64,000 nucleotides of DNA from Melampsora larici-populina 98AG31 (GCF_000204055.1 NW_006768788.1:881115-945114); one strand, 5' to 3'; counted from the stretch's first letter, positions 11,921 to 24,245 are shown. Program-made: numbers and translations. The notes: generated by a model from the letters alone, not told the origin.

Positions 11921-14328
11921 TCATGCCACAAAGTACTCATCTGTATTCAACAAGCTATCAGTTGAAAACTCTACTGCCTCATCCCCTTCGATGTTAGATA
12001 CCTCGTCCACCTGGAGGTGAGATAATAAGATTAGTCAGTACATTCACGGGGCTCGAGAAACTTTCAAGATAGCATACCGAGACTTGACATAACCCCTTCT
12101 CACTGATGAAGTCCACTGTCACAGGGAAAAATGAGTCGGTCTCGGCCCTTGGACAGTTGAATTCCATCGTCCCCGTACTGGGTGCGACACCAGACTCATC
12201 GGGCGCAATTGACCATTGTAACGCCCAAGTACCATCATCTGTTTGAAGCTTCCATGTTCCGTCACACTGCGTGACATTTGGTGCAGATCCTTCACTGTGA
12301 TAATCGCCAGATAGTTAGCCTCAACATTACCAGCTCAAACAGAACAAGGTTAAAGGTGAAACTGACGGAAGTTGGAGGGTTATGACCAAATTGTGGAGCT
12401 GAATGTGATCATTTTCGGCCTCGTACTCAATGTTTACGTCGCAGCTTCCGTCGTCATTCTGAGTGGGCCAGCAATTAACTGAGTTGACCCGTGAGAAGGA
12501 CGAGAGGAACACAATCAGTCTCAGTAGTTAATTCCTTGAGAAAGGATTGGTTGAATTGTAAGAATTACAAACTTGAGACAGGAATTAGAGTTTCATCCTT
12601 GGTCATTAAACGCCATTTCAGAACTCCTAACCCTTGACCGACTGGGAAACCTCTAGCTGGATCTTTCAACTTGATCACCTGGTTTTCTGCCCAAGCTTTT
12701 TTGTCGACGTTAGGATGTGTCTTAAATTGTAAGTCACCAGCACTTAGTAGTCCTTTGTTGACAGCACTTTGAACTTTTAGCCAAATCTTCGATGCACTTG
12801 CTGTGCCCACTTTCAGATCGAGAGACCCTGAAAGAACCATTGACGCATTGGCGGCTACACCACCATCTCGAGCTAATTCAGCTGAAAGTTTTTCTCGGAT
12901 AACGAGATGCACGCTTCGCAGTAAGAAAAATCATTTGGAGATGACGTCAGTGTTGGTGAAGCAGTCAGTACACGTGGAGCAGACATACTCTTCTTGATGA
13001 TCAGGCGCGAATGGGTTGACATCAGCTTTTGTGGTAGCAGACTGTGGGGCGGGGGTCGGACTTGGAAGCCCAGAATGAGATGAAGTATTGACAGCGGCAA
13101 GTTGAGGCTCGGGCGCAACGTAATCATCTCCCTATTTCAAGCACAAGACGTTTTTGAGTGATAGCCCAAGCACGCAATGAGAAGCTGTCAGCTTGAAATG
13201 GCAGCTGACCAATGCGTCCAACAATCCTCCTTGACCGTGCCCACTTTTGCCTTTGCTCCCCAGTTGCATACCCTTCGTCTTGAATGGTTTCGCAGCGGGT
13301 GCTGACGGTCGACTAGAGAATCGCTGAATGTCAGCTCTCAATCTGATTGCGCGAGAGTTTATCAATCAAACCATATAACTACCTGTAAGGATCGTCCCGA
13401 ATCGTAGGTGGGACGGGTGTAGGTTGATAAGGTCGATCATATCCGCCACCGCCAGATCCCTGCTGGTAAATCATACCCTCAATAAACTTCGTTTCCAACA
13501 AGGATAGACAGGGTTTAGAAAGACTCACCATGCCGGCCGCATAGACATCAGCTTGACCTCGTTTGGCGGCATCCCGACGTTGCATGTCGAGCTGTTTGGC
13601 GCGCCTTTTAAGTTCCTCTTTGGCTTCCTGCTCTTTATTCTATTTGAGGCAGATAGCGTGCGGAATGGACATTATAATTGTGAAATCATGTTCAATGAAG
13701 GCATGGCGATCACTGAGAAGGGGACTGACTTTGGCGATGATATCTTGAATCTTTTCTTCATGACTTTCCATTTCCATCACACTTCTAATTCCATTGAGAT
13801 CGACCTTTTCACGGTAACCCAGAGAGACCACTTCATCGAAACTACTGAGAACTTCAAAGCTTCTGCTCAAGACCTCTGATTCGGTCACAGAACCACGGCA
13901 AAAGTCTGAGACTATCCTTGAGAGTAGGTGAAGAGTGTCGATATCTTGAAGAATGTTGCTTTGGCGATTTGTGAGGACTACCAGCCAAAGATCTTCAAGC
14001 GGTTGATAGACATAACGGATAGCAGACGCTGGGTCATCGATCACAGTGTGCTGGGATGAAGGCGGTACAAGCTTTGGAAAGGTCGAAAGTAGTGATTCGA
14101 TCCTCGCACGGGGTAGGTCTTTGAAGACTCTAGCGATCACGGCTACGAGAAGAAACCATGATCAGGAATGCAGTTGACACAATTAGAATCTAGAAGAATT
14201 GCCTGTTGACTCACGTTTTCCGCCTTTTGTGACGACAGCGGCTGCGAGGACCTGGTTCAAAGAGATACTGTTAGTTCCATGGAGATGATTAATCATAGGA
14301 CAAGAGGGATATGATGACTGACTACCAT
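11921..14328 (-). CDS. RET2: coatomer subunit delta (delta-COP)
   Basis: Eleven exons encode 548 residues. Delta-COP is a subunit of the COPI coat that returns cargo from Golgi to ER. The N-terminal longin-like part reads VLAAAVVTKGGKPVIARVF, then RYVYQPLEDLWLVVLTNRQS and MESHEEKIQDI; a linker helix holds KRRAKQLDMQRRDAAKRGQ; then DRPYQPTPVPPTIRDDPY; the C-terminal mu-homology domain has VHLVIREKLSAELARDGGV and SINCWPTQ. Exons: 14328-14326, 14251-14215, 14142-13730, 13639-13529, 13459-13383, 13312-13210, 13131-12989, 12913-12573, 12478-12367, 12294-12078 and 12010-11921. The first coding exon is just the ATG. An alternative is that the real start lies in another upstream exon, but the phase-0 join gives the family's usual M-V start. 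Confidence 0.92.
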
Positions 14329-14619
14329 GCTAATAAGTTGAAGGAGATTGAGGGTAAATGATGAATGATCGAAGTGAGTTTCGATTGGGTCAATGTTCAA
14401 ACAGGTCAACAAGGTGGTCATCCTCTCAATGCAGTTTACATACACGTCATTATCAAAAACTACAGTTTGAAATAATGCTGTAGCCTGCATCGGACCGGAT
14501 ACTTTGACTGATGGCCCCGGCGCGATGCTGAGTCTGAAAATCTTTCGAATTTATCATCTCACACACATCTCCAGTGTTAGCAGTTACTTTCGTCTTTATA
14601 TCCCAACAAGAGCTCTTAG
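14329..14619. promoter_or_regulatory. bidirectional promoter region RET2 / MRPS16
   Basis: The start codons of the minus-strand delta-COP gene and the plus-strand mitochondrial ribosomal gene are about 290 bp apart, head to head, so both core promoters must lie here or within the first RET2 intron. No canonical TATA box was seen. Confidence 0.45.
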
Positions 14620-15670
14620 ATGGTCGTTCGAATCCGGCTTGCTCGTTCTGGTCCAAGAAATCACCCCCTGTTCCATCTCGTGGCCATTCAAGCTCCCAAA
14701 AGACGAGATGCCAAACCACTTGAACAACTCGGCGTTTTCACACCACATCCTGTACTGCGGGTCAAGCAGCCGTCATTGATCGATTTAGTTCAGTCCATTC
14801 AGCTGGCTCGCAACAGGGAACCCGAAGCCATCCAGAAAATTTCTAGGGGTATTGCAGATGGTGGACTACGTGAAGTGCGCAAAGATATTCGATGGGATGT
14901 CAATCGCATCCGATATTGGCTTGGTGTCGGTGCACAGCCTACCGAGAGTGCTCTTCGATTGCTAAGAGCTGGAGGGATCAGTAAGTTTTTCTGGGCATTC
15001 GAACGTCCGTTGTTGAAAAGACTCACCCTTTGTTATTTTACACCCTTAGTCAATCATCCCAATGACCTATCACGCCTACGAGCCAAGACATCTACACCGA
15101 AGTCTGAGGCTCGTGTCCCCCTCCGCTTTCTGGTTGCTTCGACTCGCCGAGGACTCCAAGGCACACTTTCTCGATTCAGAAGACGAGGTAAGTAATTTAT
15201 TCAAGCAGCCGAAGTAAGCGGTTTGATGCTGAGGGTAGACAATCCAATATAGGTCTACTACCTTTGGGTACTCGAATTTTACCAGATGGGCGACTCAGGA
15301 TTCCTGGAATCATCACAAGTTCGTAAAAGCCAACTCTGGCCATATACATGCCCAAATTATCAAGAAAAGATGTTTACTATCCATTCTTGTTCTAGGGTCG
15401 GGTCGGAACCTCACTCTGTTCCCAAGTGAAGTGCGCGCAAATCTCAGCAAGGCAGAACAATTGCTGAAGAAAGAGCCTGAACGGATATTACACCGACGAT
15501 GGAAGCCGACTGACGGATCTAACTCTGAAAGCCAGCCTAGTACGCCCGCCAGACAGAAGCCAGATCCAGGATGGTGGAAAGTCAAACGAAGGAGACGAGC
15601 AGCTGCGCTGGGACTTACCGAGCAATTACCACTGTCTCGATCCAAACCTACCCCAGTACCAGCTTCTTGA
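14620..15670 (+). CDS. MRPS16: mitochondrial small ribosomal subunit protein bS16m
   Basis: Four exons (14620-14980, 15050-15187, 15253-15318, 15396-15670) give 279 residues. The first 110 residues are a bS16 domain: MVVRIRLARSGPRNHPLFHL at the start, EQLGVFTPHPVL, DVNRIRYWLGVGAQPTESAL and LLRAGGI at the end. It is a structural protein of the mitochondrial small subunit. The long basic C-terminal extension (about 160 residues, with RRTRRG-like patches and KVKRRRRAAA) is beyond the bacterial family length of about 80-100, and no domain in it was recognised. The last intron uses a weak GTTCGT donor, so the C-terminus is less certain than the S16 core. Confidence 0.88.
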
Positions 15671-16919
15671 TGAAAAAGTGTTTGCCACTTTATCATCTTA
15701 TGGGCTTTGATTGTAGAACGGACGATCGAAGATCAAGATACCAGTTCAAAAAGCTTTGCTACCTGTTTATAATTCATGACATAAGACAAATCTTATACCA
15801 ACTATGTATTCAAGGGACTTGCTAGCCATAATGTATGGAGATGCAGAGTCCAAATTCTTGGTAGAATTGAATCAAACCTGGTCAAAACCATCACTCGGTC
15901 GAATTTGCGAACCATGAGGGGAGATATATGAAAGAAAGATATGGATGACATATATCTTAGAAATCAAAAAATTGATTCCGACTTCCAGCAATTGCCGGCT
16001 TTGGCCCCAGCACAATGAACTCGAGTCTAGACATTTGAGGACCTCTCAGATGAACAACCTTGGTTTATCTCATTCAAACCTGAGTTCAGAGACCACCGAA
16101 GTTTTAGATCTCCGATGCGTTCAAAAGGAATGGCAAGGTGCCTGAGTTTTGAGGGTTTCTTGAAGAACAAGTACCTCATAAGATTAAAACTACAAACGGA
16201 TGAGGGCTCTTGAGATACTTTTCATTTCAAAGTGTGATCCAAAGCACACGTATTGATGTGTTAATACTGTGTTTGATTTGACGTCGTGGTTTGATTGATA
16301 TGTTCTTCCGCAAGAATGGTTCTCAATAGGGGAACTATGAACTACAATCGGGACCATTTGATAGATTTTTTCAAGCTCTTTCTCCACCATACCTATCCTC
16401 ATTGGTAAGCTAAGCCCCTAGGAGCTAGTTGAGCTTACCTCACTAGGATTTACCATCCTGAGTGCGCGCGATGTCTTTTTGCCCGTACTTTGTTAATAAC
16501 ACAGAACAACAAAAAAGGGATCACGCACATACATAATTTTAAGATGACATAAACGCATTGATCAGGCATAAAATGTGATTATGTCATCTGGACCAAAGAA
16601 GCTGCTGGAGAGTACATTACGAGTAGCAAGAACTTTTGACCCAGATATTTGGAACCCCCGGAAGCTTTAAATCTATAAACAAAGACAAAATTGCTTACAT
16701 CTGATTTAGTGAGGCATTTTGCTTGCGGAAGACATGTTTACACATCTGACGGCGCGACATTGTACTCATCAATTTGAAGATAGGATGATTGGTCTTTTTT
16801 TAAAAAACAAGTGCGAAATTGTTCAATTGCATATTACACTATGTAAAACAAGTAAAAAGACAAGGGCCATTTGAAAGTCTACCTGGATGTCGGTGGATGA
16901 TATAAAAGAGCTGATCCCG
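15671..16919. other. intergenic, no gene seen
   Basis: About 1.25 kb with stops in every frame. It holds a hairpin near 16404-16440 (GGTAAGCT...AGCTTACC). No transposon ends or RNA genes were recognised. Confidence 0.5.
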
Positions 16920-17520
16920 TCATTCAAGCGGGCGGGCACTCAACGCGTACATTCTATCTTCGCAACTGTTGTGCCAGGTGGGTGTCGTCGGTGACCGGTC
17001 AATAGAGGTTTGATTACTTAGTAGCTCAGGAGAGCTTTGGTGTGATGATGTGCTGCTTCCTTCCAAGGGTTCGAGCATTGGACCATTCTCTTGCAGGCCG
17101 AGATTCAGAAGGGTATCCGGAGATGGCATAAGACCTTGACTTCATAGTCAAGGCCGCTACTTAGACACCATATCACCCGGTTCTCTCGATATCATATGAT
17201 AATGCAAGGCACGTTCGAGAGTAAAAAAGCGCCGGTGGAAGAAACAATAGTTCACATTATAAATCGGGTAACGGTTCTTACAACAGACCTGGACTTGACT
17301 ATATTGGATGATCGACTGCATGATAGGATTGAAATCGGTTTACCTCCGGCACGGCCCATTCCTTCTGCAAGTGGTTAGCGATGAAAGACTTTTTGATGCG
17401 CAAACGCCAGACCTTGGTCATATTCACAACCCGCCTTGCTCTAGCAGACTTTCTCCGGTGCTAACAGGGCATTGGAGGGTAACTCAGACCACATGGAGGA
17501 ATGCAACTTCACTTTGACTG
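16920..17520. pseudogene. degraded upstream module of acidic family, copy A
   Basis: Two coding-like blocks recur beside copies A, B and C of the acidic gene. On the minus strand 16920-17129 reads ...SIDRSPTTPTW. On the plus strand 17196-17378 reads ETIVHIINR...TTDLDLTILDDRL, and 17370-17480 in another frame reads LVIFTTRLALADFL. In copy B the same peptides appear as SIDRSTTTPSW, VPITDLNVTLMDDR and LVIFITRLTLADFL. Frames are broken in each copy, so this is best read as decayed genes or strongly conserved former coding sequence. No family was recognised. Confidence 0.5.
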
Positions 17521-17888
17521 ATGGTCTTAATCCTGATGGCGCACAAGCTGGGAGGTAACGTAAAGTCTATACGTGACTGGGAGCCTACAAAAGAACGCCC
17601 GTTTCTCCAATTCCCTCTTTATCCTATCCACAAACTTTTTCTTGTTTCTTGCATCCATCACCCTACCATCTTATCCATCGATATATCTTCCTACTATATC
17701 ATCCATTAATATATCATCTCACTCATTAACTTATCAATCATATCAACAACCCTCTCATCTTCTCACCTGATTTAAGCTTCACCGTCTCTTCTTCATCCCT
17801 AATTCAAGTCTCTATTTCAAAGCTCTTTCAGTTATACGCGCCTCAATTGTATCAGTCTCAAACCAACCGTAAGATTTGCGTACCAAAC

Positions 17889-18943
17889 ATGTGCTTCGCA
17901 TCTCTTGACTTAGTCGTCGCCGAGATTTCTGCCCAGGAGCCTTGGGCATATATGATGAACGCTGTTCGCCAGTACGCCGAAAACATCAGCCACAAAGATT
18001 CCACAGACCTACAGAAGGTAAGCAATTTTCCTTCAGCTTGAGCAGGAAGCTACATCTCTAACCTTTCTATCATCCCTTCATCAGGATGACATCCAACTGT
18101 CTTTCTATGAGCTCTTTCCGGGCAATGAGCTCCCCATGTGGGCTCCACAGATGGTTACTGAGGTACGTTTTTTTACTGCCTACTTCATTCCGGGTATGAT
18201 CAGTCAAAATACATTCTGATGAATGATCCGCTTTCTAGAATTCAACCCTAGATGATCAACGTGCCGCTTCGACAAGATCAAAAACTGACAATGCGGAAGC
18301 ATACTGCGCTACATCGTTCAATCTGCCATTTGACGGTGATGATTCTATAATCGAAATCGAAGTCTTAGATTCCCCCACTAGCTCCGTATTGGTGGAAAAC
18401 GTATCTTTCTGCTCTTCCGAAGCAGAAGAGATCACCTCAAATGGATCTGGAAGCACTTTTGGCTCTCTCTCCGAAGACTATTCCAAAGGCCACGTCGAAG
18501 TCTCATCGGTCTTCAATTCTCTGGCTACTGATAAAGAGCGGGACGATCACATCAGAAAACTGGCAGAAGAATTCAAGAGAGATTGGGGGTTTGACTTTGA
18601 ATTCTCATCAAACGACGGAACATTCCCCGGACCATCTTCTGTTATGGATTGCAACGAAGGAACAGTCGTAGCGATAAATATGGACGAATCAGTCTTTTTA
18701 TCGCGGAGATCTTTCGAGGGTGGTGACGCCGATCAATCTTTTAATCCTCTCTTCGACGGTCAAGATGGTATGATTGAGTTTGAGAACTTGGTTGATGATG
18801 AACACACAATGGGTGATGCCGATGATCAATCCCACGATCTCAACTGCCTCGATCAAGAAAGACGAGAAAAGCAGTGGCTATCTGCACAGAGACACTCAAT
18901 AGCGATTCGATTGAACCCATTCCTTTCACATCTGTTCAATTAG
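17889..18943 (+). CDS. acidic protein of unknown family, copy A
   Basis: Three exons (17889-18017, 18085-18162, 18239-18943) give 303 residues. The start MCFASLDL matches MSFTNLGL and MSFINLGL of copies B and C, and both introns sit at the same positions and phase 0 in all three. The second exon (26 residues in each copy) carries a conserved LFP motif; here it reads FYELFPGNELPMWAPQMV. The long last exon is rich in Asp, Glu and Ser, and holds LATDKERDDHIRKLAEEF (a W/L-ATD-E-DHI-KLA-EF block), PLFDGQDGMIEFE and a terminal LSAQRHSIAIRLNPFLSHLF. No signal peptide, membrane segment or known domain is visible. It is the most diverged copy. Function unknown; the acidic repeats could suit a nuclear or adaptor role, but that is only a guess. 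Confidence 0.72.
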
Positions 18944-21900
18944 ATATTTTGAGCCAAGGTGATCAGCTTGCTTTTAGTCTTTTAATAAGAAACCGCTGTC
19001 AATTCCATCACATATACCACCGCACCGCTAATCACTACTTCAACATCGGCACAAAAATTTAATTTCGAAGAATCCATTAAAGATATACTGCACTGCTAGA
19101 TACCAAATCGAGATAGATTTTGCAAACACCCTCAGCTCAACACAGCTTGTAAGTAGATAAATCTTATTTAAAGCATCCCATAGATAACCTTTGTGCGTGT
19201 CTGGTTCTATTCAGGATCTAATTTTTATCTCATATCGTTCATTTCCTATTGTTGTAACATTCAGTACTTTTACCTAATAACAGAAAGCAAAAAAATTAAC
19301 CATCAATTCCAAAAAAAAAATGTATCAGGTATGACTTTGGAGCCACTTGAAACAAAACTCTTCTGTTTGAAGGGAACACAAATGCTTCAAAAACTTTAAA
19401 AAATAACAGCTCATGTTATTCTACACCTGTAGATTTAAACCGGGCTACCTGAATCTACCCAAAATCAGCGCAGTTTTAAAAACCCCAGTGTTGCCTGCAC
19501 CATTAACCTAGAGCCCGGGTAGTGCACGCCCAGCAGTCTTGGTCAGTGGGTCATGTTGATGAGGAACAGGGTAGAGGTGTGGGAGAGTGAGACAGCGGAA
19601 AAACTTGGCTGAATAATATGACAGTAGAGAGTTTAAGAGAACAAGATATTTGTCATACAAGAGAAAATTGACACAAGGTGACTTCTAACCATACACCATA
19701 AACTTGTTCACTTATCAAAGATGCAAGGACCTTAGCTTTCATGATGATCACTGATGACTTTCAGTCTGAAAGTTAATCAACTCAATCCAGAAGCTATGAT
19801 CATTTTTTTCAAGTCATCCGTATATCTCTCATTTGCATCAAAAAAGAATACATCTCATGGTTTTGTTTCTAAAGATAGCTAGATGAGAACAAGATAGAGA
19901 TAAAATTTAAATCTTCATGCTCTGCTTTAGGATGAGAATTATTTGTGTTCTACCATTGATAAAAAAGTGGATTTTAAACCAATCTTGGTCAGAATAGAAT
20001 TATTCGGGGTGGTGGAATTCTGAAACCCAATTTGTGAACTTACCAATAAAGTCCCAACTTCTGTGTTTGTGGTGTTTTGATGATAATAAATTGACTGATT
20101 TTTTGAATTGTTGAGGTTCAAAGTTTTTGAGTGAGGATCTTGAACCTAAGGAACATTTTATAAGTTGATTTGTCAAAAGAACATCTCAATTTTTCATCGG
20201 ATATATTAGATTTTATCTCACCTTTTCAAAGGTTACAATCTCTTGGGAGTTTCTTTCCATCTTGGATTCGAACCTGTACAATATCAAGAGGTAAGTATAA
20301 CTTGACGATATGACGATGAGGATACTGGCTGGGCAATCAGAGCTGTTTGGTGAACGTTGCTTTGGGAAGGGGATAAGCCGTTAAGGCACTTCGGATGGGT
20401 AGACTTCTTTCGGACGGATTCTACAAGTTGTGGTAAGGTCGAGAATGGAGAGGAGTCAAGTATCCACTAGTTGAAGTCTGATGTATAGAGACCGATGATT
20501 TATGGATACGGGTTAAACTAAAATGATAAGCAACAGGGATCTAGCCAAAGGTCAAGGGCACAACAGAGCAAGATAATGTCACCTGAGTGTATGAATTGGG
20601 GATGGTGAGGAATCTAGAGCAGTGAAAAGTTTCCTTCTTTATACTCAGAATCTAGAAATTCCATCAACTTTTCTACACTACCAAATATGTATCAAGAGAA
20701 CTTGAGACATGCATCAGGCAGAGGCACAATGGCATGGACTGTTATGGAAACTCGTTCTAATCTGTTATTGAGCTTCAAATAGTTTATATATCATCGGGTT
20801 GAGCGACCTCGATGATGCTGAAGACACCTTGAAGAGACCAAGGGAAAGTACTGTATTCCCGCTCAGGTTGCGGGCGCAGCGCAAAAAACGCGCCTTGGGC
20901 GCGCCGGATGGAAATGACGTATGGTAATGACAGGTTTTTGTGATAAAGGATGAGGGGGTAATTACATTTTCATAAATCACGAAAGCGATTCCCTTTAGGA
21001 ATTGTCTCATTCATTTTTTTTGCCCACGTCCTGGTTTTGAGCCTCCAGGTCTGGTACGTTCTAGCACGGCTGTACGGTCTTTGTTGAGAATACCTTGGAA
21101 ATGATCGTATTTGCTTGAAAGATCATGTCAAACCCCAAAAGAATGAGATGCTTGAAAACAAAAACTATCGTGTGCGGTGCGACACACCAAATCGCGAACG
21201 GCAAGAGCCGTGTAAGGGTTCCCCTTGCGGGTTGCATTCAGGATTAGAAGTTATGTCTTTAGATCGTGGATTCTAGTATTACTTTGCCCTTGCTCCCGAG
21301 TGATTGCTCTCCTAATTAAGGAGTAACTCCTACTCGGAGCCAGGTGAGCATTTGTTTCTTTTCAGTTTTTATCATTTTCTCTCATATGTGTGTTTAGTTG
21401 TGGTAGTTGACTAGAAGGAGTGACTCCTACTCGGAGCCAGGTTGATTGGAATTTATGGTGACGTCTGAAAGGTAGTGTGAGCTTTCGAGCTACCCTTTGT
21501 GAATCCAGTGAAGCTTCTCACCAACAGAACCTTTCAGGCCGCGGGCACGTAGGCTTTGATCATCTCTTGAGAAACACACTGGTGCCACCGGTAACTGGTG
21601 GAGAGAAAAGTGTTTTCCTATTCAGTAAACCTGCCGAGTGTACATTCAAATTGGCTAGGCGCCCTTTGAAGTTCGCACAGCTTCACACCCCTGACCCCGG
21701 CCAGGTGTGTTTCCAATCAGTTCCAATCCCATATGCATGTTCTGGTTTGTTCTTCTCCACCTTGCCCGTGCCTTCTAACACTTCAGTCACAGTGCCACAG
21801 CTCCGAAGTCAGAAGTTCCCTGAGCTGTGGCTTGTACAATGTAGAACACTACGTGTAAAATCATTTAAGCGCTTCCCCTCTACAAGTAGAAGCAATTTTC

Positions 21901-22022
21901 TATAAGAGCGTCTTATCCGCTTCTCTCCTTTAGGGTTCGTTGCTCTTGGTCAAATCATTTCATCTTTCCACAAGTTGAAAGAACTCAATTGACATTGTTC
22001 TTCGTCACTGGCTTCAATCAAA
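18944..22022. other. long gene-poor intergenic region
   Basis: About 3 kb, AT-rich, without a gene I can support. An open frame at 21477-21905 lacks an ATG at its start and resembles no family. It contains the 28-bp direct repeats at 21318-21345 and 21415-21442. Confidence 0.45.
21318..21442. repeat. 28-bp direct repeat pair
   Basis: AAGGAGTRACTCC followed by TACTCGGAGCCAGGT occurs at 21318-21345 and 21415-21442 with one difference. The core GGAGTNACTCC is palindromic. The spacer begins with GT after AG and ends with CTAG, so it looks like an intron bounded by a duplication, but no coding exon is evident. Confidence 0.6.
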
Positions 22023-22745
22023 ATGCTCTACACGTTCCTCCAAGTCTCCCTTCTACTTTTCTGCCTGTTGGTCCGTGATGTCTTAGGCAAACATGCGTGC
22101 AAGCAATCGTTTCACTCAGCCAAACCAGGTAGATCAAGTATGTGATATCATCTAAATCTTCATTGCCTTGAGAATTTAGCATAACCCGTACCCACAACTG
22201 ATGCAGACCAATTTTTTCATCACTCACATTAAAAGCATGCATGGGGGACGTGAGTACGTATGACTGCGCGACAAAATCCTGCTCGGCTGGCTTGGAGACC
22301 GGTAAGCAGTTGTCAAATCAGGCTCGATTGCTTTGAAATCCAATCTTGTAGCAAAGCTGATTAGCTGTGATCAAACTTCGAAAAATCGTTCAAGGTTACC
22401 TTACATTACAATTCTGTAGAAGCTTCGATAACATCAGATCCGAGCGGATAGTAAAATGTGATGAATATGAATACAACACCGGTTATATTTGTCAGTGTCT
22501 TCAATTTTGATTGTCTACGCCTTATAGAAAGGTGTTATTCAAGGCTGATTTTTTCCTTTGAAAATCATCGATGCAAAATGTTCAGTGTGTCGTGTTTCAA
22601 AGAGTGGAGAAATATTTAGATGCTCTAAGGCACTCAATCCTGGAAGGGTCTTGGGTCAGTCAAGATTTCATTATCGATTTCAAGTATAACCAAACTAAAA
22701 AGAGGTGATCTCCTTTCAGAATGTTCGGATTGCACAGCGTCGTAG
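22023..22745 (+). pseudogene. decayed small secreted protein gene, paralogue of 24482-25251
   Basis: Starts with a convincing signal peptide (MLYTFLQVSLLLFCLLVRDV, then LG) followed by Cys-containing residues. Later segments line up with the 24.5-kb gene: SSLTLKAC (versus SSALKAN), the shared CTTGTAG acceptor followed by (C/T)AAAGCT, KALNPGRVLG and a terminal CSDCTAS. The third segment (from about 22371) has several stops in the frame needed, and the first splice join does not keep phase, so the copy is probably dead. Confidence 0.6.
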
Positions 22746-23445
22746 ATCACCGCGACTTACCCTTAGAAGATTAGAACACATAAATACCTTGAAGAGTGAC
22801 TTTGTATGGTGCTAATTATGCGTCCAGATATGTTTCAAGATAAATGATCCAAACTGAATGAATTGTCCATGTCTGGAATTAATGGCCATCGTGGTAGTTT
22901 GGGCGTGAGGACTCCAGGCAATTGACCTCCACATTTTTTCTCAGCGGATTCTTTTGAGTTTATTTTTGACCTCTATAGTGAAAAGCACATTCAGTCTTGA
23001 CTTTACACTTTTACTTGCGGAAGTCTGCAAGAATGCCAAATCGTTGCTTGTTTTAACAGCTTAACTAAGCCCCTCGCGAGCGCGTTGGCCTGCGAGGGAG
23101 CTTGTTTTACGAGGAAAATTTGAAGTGTACTCAAATCATGATTGATGTCCTCGGCATTCTCAGTTTAACTTTCAATCACGTCGCTAGAATTCCAATTCAT
23201 TCCCGTCGCGGGGGCTTGAGGGCTCTTGAGTCTTCAGAGGGTGGGTGGCCGTATCTATGTACGTAGTACATACATATCACTTCAGTCTTCAGCCAAGACT
23301 ACCGGAAAAGTTAGATCTTTTCGAGATACGCCTCTGGACCTGGTCGCATTTAAGCTAGCCGTCCGCGCTAAGCTTAACTAAGCTTACGTCCGCACCCTTG
23401 AATCTTCCCGGACTTGCACGCGCCTTCCCATGCTTAAGTGCCACC
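22746..23445. other. intergenic with MULE-terminus fragments
   Basis: No gene. A stretch near 23059-23105 reads AGCTTAACTAAGCCCCTCGC and another near 23368-23383 reads GCTAAGCTTAACTAAGC. Both resemble the end of the 800-bp element that follows, so they may be remnants of related elements. Confidence 0.5.
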
Positions 23446-24245
23446 TAAGCTTAACTAAGCCCCTCTAGCGCGTTCGCCGCGCCCTCGCAGAGGGGCTTAT
23501 ATCGGACTCGCGTTTCATGGCGGGAGAGCTCCAGAAATTAAGTGCCTTTATGTACTTTTCTGGAGCTCTCCTCAATTCCTCACCGTAGGATTTCTCAAGG
23601 TTCAGGTATGTTCTCCTTCATGAGGAGCTACACAACCTCGTACCACTTTCATCAACAACTGAGAGCTGTGACGCTTTCAGGAAACGTTGCGCAAATGGTT
23701 TCTTACGTCCTCCTGTAACAGCCTAAGCATGCCAGTACAGGCCTGTACTGGCCTTCACCGAGATTTGGATGTTTGGTCCTTCGCCGAAACTGCCGCCGAA
23801 ATGGATAAAAGCTAAAACCCTTAAGATATTCATCAAAACCCTTGGATATCGAGGGACACTTATCCCGGTGGCGCGAGGTCCTTTATTGTTTTACAAAGAC
23901 GAAACCCTTGTGGTGTTTTGTCAAGAAATTGGTAGTTTCCGACGAAGCTGCCATTTCAGCCTCCTGGTCTGAAATAGCCAGCTACACATTGCAACAAACT
24001 GGAAATCCGTTTTGAATACCCTTACTTCCAACAAATCTTGCTGAAAGTGGTACGAGGTTGTGTAGCTTCTCATGAAGCTACACATATCTGAACCTTGAGA
24101 AATCCCACAATGAGTATTTGAGGAGAGCTCCAGAAAAGTACATAAAGGTACTTAATTTCTGGAGCTCTCCCGCCATGAAACGCGAATCCCATTTAAGCCC
24201 CTCTCTCGACTACTCGCTCGTCCGAGAGGGGCTTAGTTAAGCTTA
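23446..24245. mobile_element. nonautonomous Mutator-like element, 800 bp
   Basis: Terminal inverted repeats of about 200 bp start TAAGCTTAACTAAGCCCCTC on the left, with the reverse complement on the right ending at 24245. They stay similar to about 23653 on the left and 24039 on the right. A 9-bp direct repeat AGTGCCACC flanks the element (23437-23445 and 24246-24254). Long inverted repeats with a 9-bp target duplication are the signature of Mutator-like elements. Each arm itself folds: AAGCCCCTCT/AGAGGGGCTT, and a GAGAGCTCCAGAAA arm pairing with TTTTCTGGAGCTCTC. No transposase is encoded; a 67-codon open frame at 23769-23972 is probably chance. Confidence 0.88.

Noticed and set aside
17196..17378. 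Treating the ITDL/DDRL block as the true first exon of acidic copy A
   Set aside because: A stop and a TATA-equivalent region separate it from the conserved MxF start, and copies B and C have a TATA box between the two parts.
20240..20290. tRNA T-loop-like GGTTCGAATCC on the minus strand
   Set aside because: No A box, anticodon stem or acceptor pairing could be found around it.
21477..21905. 142-codon open frame as a gene
   Set aside because: It lacks an ATG at its start, has a stop just upstream, no splice support and no family signature.
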